The notes under the pieces are model-generated. The model saw nothing but the letters and a program-made list of their open reading frames with translations, made no database searches and was not told the DNA's origin. Source: an uncultured Lachnospiraceae bacterium (GTDB lineage Bacteria > Bacillota > Clostridia > Lachnospirales > Lachnospiraceae). From it: DNA of 8,995 bases. The stretch lies in assembly GCA_910585205.1 (NCBI GenBank), contig CAJUCC010000055.1, forward strand, positions 1 through 8,995, written 5' to 3'. Each line of letters opens with the position of its first letter. The first letter of the stretch is position 1. A program made the position numbers and the translations under genes. This document shows, piece by piece, positions 5,818 through 8,995 of this stretch.

Positions 5818-7386
5818 TTATGGAATATCATCTTTCAGACATGCATCAATTAACCCTTTACAAAATTCTCCTATATCATCAATTCTCCCCGAAAACTCAG
5901 CTGTCTGTTCACCTCTCCGATAAAAAAGATAATAAAAGTCTTTTGTATCTTCCAGCCGATCGGCTGACAGCAATCTACACACCTCTTTTAACATCTTTGG
6001 ACGCATTCCATCAAAATTAACAAGCACTTTTCGTAAGTGTTCTTTGGAAAAACTACTGGAAAACATACTGGTAGGAATAATAAGATAATCAAAAGGTATC
6101 CCATGCTCTCGAGAATATTGATCCAGATACTTACAGGCATTCACTTTTCTAGTCAATGCCCTTGTCGGCTTGTTCTGCTCTTTGCCTGCAGCCAATTCTG
6201 TCTCCAATTTCTTTAAAAGTATCTCATTAATAACCAGCGGAACCGGATGCGCCGGAATATTGCTGGCATTAAAAGAATCCATACAGGCTTTGAATAAATC
6301 CTTTTGCTCATCTGTTCCAATACTTCTAATATATGCTTCGTATTCTGCTTCTGACTTCCATACAGGATGGCGTCTTCGATTTCTGTCAAATAATTCCTGG
6401 CTCAATTCATCCGAAAACACATTTTTAGACAAATATATTATATCATCATCACACATAAGAGATACTTTTATGTTGCCATTCAGCACATGTCCTTCTACGT
6501 TTAGAGAAGCCTCCGAAAACAATGTTTCTTTACCCGTATTAAGTTCATCTCCAAGATGTTCCAAAATATGCTTGATAATATACGCCTCATATAAAACAAC
6601 AGGATGATTTTGTATCCATTTCTTCTCTGCATCATGGGCATATACCACATTTTCAATGACACTCACAGCGTCTTTTCGATAAGCTAATGCGATACTATCC
6701 TTATATTCCTTAACCGTAATAGCATGCAATAATCGAACATAATCAATATTTATTGTCGCAAATCCTGATGTATACGCATCTCTAATTAAATAGTCCAGGC
6801 GATCCACATCAATAACTTTTGAATTAAGCATACCAATAAAGCAATTTTTTATATCTTCCAAACGGTCTGTCTTTTTATAAACATAACCTGTTATACATCT
6901 TGCAAAAAACTCTTGGCTTTCTAAATCACCTATTAGCCCGCTAAACTCTTTTATTCCTATAATAGCACTCATTAATTCATGAGGAGCAGCACTATCGCTT
7001 TCTGCTGGAAGGTCTGCACTAAAAGATTCTGAGTTCAGCAGCTTACATAGCTTCTCATGTAATCTCCTGACACTAACTTCTTCCTCTTCACCATCTTTAT
7101 AGTAAACGTAATAAATCTCTCCTATATGCGAAAATGGGGCATGTCCTACATCATGCAATAAACATGCCGGACGAAATACATGGAACAAGTTGTTTGCAAT
7201 CTCTTCTTTTTCCTCTATAGTATCTGCGAAAATATAATCTCCATTTAATATTGATTGTTCTAAACAGCTTGCAGCAATACATCCCAAATGAAAAACACCA
7301 AGAGAGTGAACAAAACGATTATGTAAGGAAGATGAATAAAGAGGAGAGTAGCTGGTTTGCATCACTCTCCTTAATCTTTGAAACAT
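5818..7386 (-). CDS. HD-domain phosphohydrolase, SAMHD1/dGTPase-like (main open frame)
   Basis: The intact 522-codon frame carries the catalytic module of SAMHD1/dGTPase-like enzymes: FQRLRRVMQTS at the start, HNRFVHSLGV (first His, H27), LLHDVGHAPFSH (the HD pair H78-D79), an HE in PHELMS and DVDRLDYLIRD (metal Asp). This H...HD...D set coordinates the metal that hydrolyses dNTPs in characterised relatives. About 300 further residues look helical and have no motif I recognise. The frame begins mid-motif: the family's preceding segment (VYGYI...EYIRNIIDTP) is encoded upstream but partly in another frame, so this ATG, which has no ribosome binding site, is unlikely to be the original start. 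The segment is AT-rich relative to the genes to its left. Family is confident; dNTP substrate is inferred; activity of this copy is doubtful. Confidence 0.88.
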   Translation of the reverse strand: MFQRLRRVMQTSYSPLYSSSLHNRFVHSLGVFHLGCIAASCLEQSILNGDYIFADTIEEKEEIANNLFHVFRPACLLHDVGHAPFSHIGEIYYVYYKDGEEEEVSVRRLHEKLCKLLNSESFSADLPAESDSAAPHELMSAIIGIKEFSGLIGDLESQEFFARCITGYVYKKTDRLEDIKNCFIGMLNSKVIDVDRLDYLIRDAYTSGFATINIDYVRLLHAITVKEYKDSIALAYRKDAVSVIENVVYAHDAEKKWIQNHPVVLYEAYIIKHILEHLGDELNTGKETLFSEASLNVEGHVLNGNIKVSLMCDDDIIYLSKNVFSDELSQELFDRNRRRHPVWKSEAEYEAYIRSIGTDEQKDLFKACMDSFNASNIPAHPVPLVINEILLKKLETELAAGKEQNKPTRALTRKVNACKYLDQYSREHGIPFDYLIIPTSMFSSSFSKEHLRKVLVNFDGMRPKMLKEVCRLLSADRLEDTKDFYYLFYRRGEQTAEFSGRIDDIGEFCKGLIDACLKDDIP

Positions 7387-7487
7387 TGGTGTGTCAATAA
7401 TATTCCGAATGTATTCAATTTCAATGGAATATATCCATATACATGATCTTTTACTTTTTTATATTCTTTAACAGTTGTATTTCTCAT
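7387..7487 (-). pseudogene. Frameshifted 5' end of the HD-domain gene
   Basis: An ATG at 7487-7485, inside the end of the upstream gene, opens MRNTTVKEYKKVKDHVYGYI, the expected N-terminus of a SAMHD1-like HD protein. After the Ile codon at 7430-7428 the frame diverges. Continuing homology (IEIEYIRNIIDTP, then MFQRLRR) is found from 7425 in the frame of the long gene. Adding one base beside the CC at 7426-7427 gives GYIPIEIEYIRNIIDTP and a single gene of about 556 residues from 7487 to 5818. Either the gene is broken by a one-base deletion or this is a sequencing error. The site lacks a slippery heptamer, so programmed frameshifting is unlikely. Confidence 0.8.
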
Positions 7488-7863
7488 ACAATATTCCCAC
7501 TGTTGCTTCTGCCATATAGGCATTTATTAAATCAAACGCCTTATATGTTCTGAATTTTTCTTTCAAATCTTCAACAGTTCTTCCCTCTCGTAATTTAATA
7601 GCAGATTCTCCTTCGTCAATTGCCTCAAAAAAATCCGAATAGTTACGGAACATATACTCCGTAGAAGCTCTGGACAAAATTAACAACGCTTTTTCTTCGA
7701 ATGTTTGATTGATATAGCGAACCACCTCTGCTCCATATTCCTCCAGGTCCTTTAATGTCACACTTAAAGCACTTTCTATACTCTGGCCGTCTTTCTGCTT
7801 TTTCTCCAAGATCTCAATCATTGCATTTGCTGCAAGATCCTCTATACCAATGTAGTAACACAT
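7468..7863 (-). CDS. Unrecognised 131-residue protein paired with the HD-domain gene
   Basis: I do not recognise this family. The product (MCYYIGIEDLAANAMIEILE...) is predicted mainly helical, acidic and soluble, with no signal peptide, membrane segment, or obvious zinc or catalytic motif. AAGAGGA (7871-7877), seven bases before the ATG, gives a good start. The stop at 7468-7470 lies beyond the original ATG of the HD gene (7487), so the two overlap by about 20 bases and were probably translated together. Tight coupling to a nucleotide hydrolase suggests a partner, regulator or sensor of that enzyme, as in two-gene phage defence or toxin-antitoxin modules; this is inference from context. Base composition is AT-rich like the HD gene. 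Confidence 0.8.
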   Translation of the reverse strand: MCYYIGIEDLAANAMIEILEKKQKDGQSIESALSVTLKDLEEYGAEVVRYINQTFEEKALLILSRASTEYMFRNYSDFFEAIDEGESAIKLREGRTVEDLKEKFRTYKAFDLINAYMAEATVGILYEKYNC

Positions 7864-7950
7864 GCAAATTTCCTCTTTCCCTTATTGCTTATCAGTTATA
7901 TATATGACAACGCCATGAAACGTGATAACAGTATTTCTCTCTACGCTATA

Positions 7951-7956
7951 ATTATA
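7951..7956 (-). promoter_or_regulatory. Possible -10 element for the 131-residue protein / HD operon
   Basis: A perfect TATAAT on the minus strand about 90 bases upstream of the start, preceded directly by TG. No matching -35 sits 16-18 bases further up, only AT-rich sequence, so the promoter call is tentative. The rest of 7864-8080 is AT-rich and I see no gene in it. Confidence 0.35.
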
Positions 7957-8087
7957 CAGATAGCAAAATAAAAAATATGTAAAATAACAATTCAAATATC
8001 AACAAACAAAAAAGAGCCATCTTAGAGCTGTACTTTTTCTACTTTATTATTTTAAATTTATTCGCTCTTTGTTTTTGTATACAAATA

Positions 8088-8128
8088 ACCGCAACCTCCT
8101 ACTCATATCGAAGGTTGCGGTATTTTAT
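8088..8128. terminator. Rho-independent terminator, probably the native tuf terminator
   Basis: ACCGCAACCT (8088-8097) pairs with AGGTTGCGGT (8112-8121) in a perfect 10-base stem with a 14-base loop. The rightward reading is followed by ATTTTAT. The leftward reading gives TATTTGT after the stem, so it may work in both directions. It lies about 30 bases beyond the stop codon of the tuf remnant, where the terminator of an intact tuf gene would be expected. Confidence 0.72.
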
Positions 8129-8153
8129 ATTTAATTACTGGCTCTAAAATTAA

Positions 8154-8210
8154 TTACTCAATAATCGTAGCCACACGGCCAGACCCTACTGTACGTCCAC
8201 CCTCACGGAT
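8154..8210 (-). pseudogene. tuf: 3' remnant of tuf (elongation factor Tu), last 19 codons
   Basis: Minus-strand translation ends IREGGRTVGSGRVATIIE followed by TAA, which is the conserved C-terminus of EF-Tu (AIREGGRTVGSG...). Homology stops abruptly before the Ile: the preceding codons read VKQGFPNL instead of the expected ...RFA, and nothing further up resembles EF-Tu. With the terminator at 8088-8128 it looks like the original chromosomal end of a tuf gene, now separated from its body. The frame happens to stay open to a start at 8372, but I do not regard that 72-codon frame as a gene. Base composition here is higher in GC than the flanks, as expected for tuf. Confidence 0.75.
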
Positions 8211-8330
8211 TAGGTTGGGGAAACCCTGTTTGACAGATGGCGTGTTTTCGAGGTTTTCTGTCATCATATCTTTTGAAAATATTGATTTTCTCTGTATTTT
8301 CAGAATTTTTGTAGCCAATTTGTAGCCATA
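8165..8330. other. Candidate attachment-site region of an integrated element
   Basis: The junction at about 8210/8211 separates tuf sequence from unrelated DNA. Just to its right lie TGACAGA (8231-8237) and TCTGTCA (8257-8263), inverted with 19 bases between. Further right are two perfect TTTGTAGCCA copies (8308-8317 and 8319-8328) spaced exactly 11 bases, with a shorter GTAGCCA at 8167-8173 in the tuf part. Inverted core-like repeats plus helically phased direct repeats resemble tyrosine-recombinase core and arm sites. No integrase gene is in the window, so this stays a hypothesis. Confidence 0.35.
8308..8328 (+). repeat. Tandem 10-base direct repeat with 11-base period
   Basis: TTTGTAGCCA occurs twice, at 8308-8317 and 8319-8328, one helical turn apart. 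The copies are identical. Possible recombinase arm sites or regulator sites. Confidence 0.6.
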
Positions 8331-8354
8331 GCACGTTTTTCCCCCATCGTAATT

Positions 8355-8378
8355 GTTGCTACAGCGTAGCAACTTTTT
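8355..8378 (+). terminator. Hairpin with U-run, terminator-like, reading rightward
   Basis: GTTGCTAC (8355-8362) and GTAGCAAC (8366-8373) form a perfect 8-base stem with a 3-base loop, followed on the plus strand by TTTTT. It fits a Rho-independent terminator for rightward transcription, yet no rightward gene precedes it here. A second imperfect inverted repeat, CAACTTTTTGA with TCAAAAGTTG (8370-8397), overlaps its right arm. Together they could be element-end structure and not a terminator. Confidence 0.45.
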
Positions 8379-8415
8379 GAGTGTGTTTCAAAAGTTGTGT
8401 CCACAATAAAATTAT

Positions 8416-8995
8416 CTACAAATCCGTTCCCTCTTCTATCCATTCCTTTAATTTCTGCTGCAATTCCTTCTTATCAGGTAAATATAGTTGATATTCAGAC
8501 GCATAAATATTTGCATCTTCCGGCAATGTAATTTCTACAAGAGCATCATCTTTTTCCTTACATAGCAGAATGCCTATCGTCGGATTTTCCTCTGGCAACT
8601 TTTCATATCTATCATAATAATGTACATACATCAGCATCTGACCCAAATCCTGATGTGTAAGTTTGTCAATCTTTAAATCTATCAGCACATAGCAGCGTAA
8701 TAGTCTGTTATAAAACACAAGATCCACATAATAGTTATCTTCATTAAATGTAAATCTCTTCTGTCTTGCTTCAAATAGATATCCTTTACCCAATTCCAAC
8801 AAAAATTTTTGCAGTTTATTTATAATTGCAGTCTCCAAATCAGATTCCACATATTTTGCTTTTTCATCTAATCCTAGAAATTCAAGCACTGTGGGCTGTT
8901 TCACGATGTCCTGCGGTTTTGTAATGACATTGCCCTCTTTTGCCAGTCTCATTACTTCATCCTTGTCCCTGCTCAAAGCCAATCTTTCATATAGG
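8416..8995 (-). CDS. PDDEXK nuclease, DUF1016 / YhcG-like, 3' part
   Basis: The last 192 codons of a gene that begins beyond the right edge; the frame is open to the last base (LYERLALSRDKDEVMRLA...). It matches the C-terminal half of YhcG/DUF1016 proteins: LERLALSRDK-like entry, QDIVKQPTVLEFLGL, DLETAIINKLQKFLLELGKG, the nuclease core VDLVFYNRLL with metal Asp, LIDLKIDKLTHQDLGQ with the DxK of the PDDEXK motif, then MLMYVHYYDR and NPTIGILLCKEKDD. Complete members are about 340-380 residues with an N-terminal DUF1016 domain. The family is predicted to cut or bind DNA and is often found with restriction systems and mobile elements. The TTG at about 8979 is not the true start. It lies on the element side of the tuf junction, so it was probably acquired (inference). 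Confidence 0.9.
   Translation of the reverse strand, partial: LYERLALSRDKDEVMRLAKEGNVITKPQDIVKQPTVLEFLGLDEKAKYVESDLETAIINKLQKFLLELGKGYLFEARQKRFTFNEDNYYVDLVFYNRLLRCYVLIDLKIDKLTHQDLGQMLMYVHYYDRYEKLPEENPTIGILLCKEKDDALVEITLPEDANIYASEYQLYLPDKKELQQKLKEWIEEGTDL

Noticed and set aside
7410..7432. Programmed -1 frameshifting to join the two HD-gene frames
   Set aside because: The sequence around ATTCCATTG has no X XXY YYZ slippery heptamer and no strong downstream stem is apparent; a one-base deletion or sequencing error is simpler.
7994..8032. Possible terminator around AGAGCC...AGAGCT with flanking A and T runs
   Set aside because: The GAGC elements are direct, not inverted, repeats and give at most a three-base stem.
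8154..8372. A 72-codon open frame ending in the EF-Tu C-terminus
   Set aside because: Only the last 18 residues match a known protein; the rest looks like non-coding junction sequence with repeats, and no ribosome binding site precedes the ATG.
1..8995. CRISPR arrays, tRNA or rRNA genes, riboswitches, insertion sequence transposases
   Set aside because: I found no regularly spaced repeat arrays, cloverleaf-like segments, known riboswitch cores or transposase motifs on either strand by reading.

Overview
The window looks like chromosome of an anaerobic, spore-forming Bacillota, most likely class Clostridia and close to Lachnospiraceae. This rests on protein families and not on a database match: a PdaA-type cortex deacetylase, a TlpA / CxxC small protein / polyferredoxin electron-transfer operon with a CD1871A-like member, a COG3044-type ABC-class ATPase, a DUF1016 (YhcG-like) nuclease, and strong AGGAG-type ribosome binding sites.

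Bases 1 to about 5700 are fairly GC-rich and hold housekeeping or redox genes. The 5' half of an ABC-class ATPase runs leftward off the window. It is divergent from a rightward two-gene operon of a PerR-type Fur repressor (all five metal-site residues visible) and a soluble methyl-accepting chemotaxis protein with a C-terminal CZB zinc domain. The intergenic region carries a TTGACA promoter overlapped by a Per-box-like palindrome, and a second AT palindrome under the divergent promoter. Converging on this is a leftward operon of three overlapping genes: a lipoprotein thioredoxin (TlpA-like), a 47-residue CxxC membrane microprotein, and a membrane polyferredoxin. Upstream is a leftward lipoprotein PdaA-like deacetylase with a long acidic linker. 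The PerR pair and the electron-transfer operon may form an oxidant-response neighbourhood (inference).

From about 5760 to the right end the DNA is clearly more AT-rich and accessory in character. It holds a strong leftward terminator, then an HD-domain (SAMHD1/dGTPase-like) phosphohydrolase whose conserved N-terminus is in a different frame because of an apparent one-base loss, then an unrecognised 131-residue protein that overlaps it. Next come a Rho-independent terminator and a 19-codon remnant of the 3' end of tuf (EF-Tu). To its right is non-tuf DNA with helically phased direct repeats and hairpins, and the 3' part of a DUF1016 PDDEXK nuclease. I read the tuf remnant as a scar or attachment site of an integrated element lying to the right. 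The small protein plus HD enzyme is the best candidate here for an undescribed two-gene system, possibly antiphage, but in this copy it may be inactivated.
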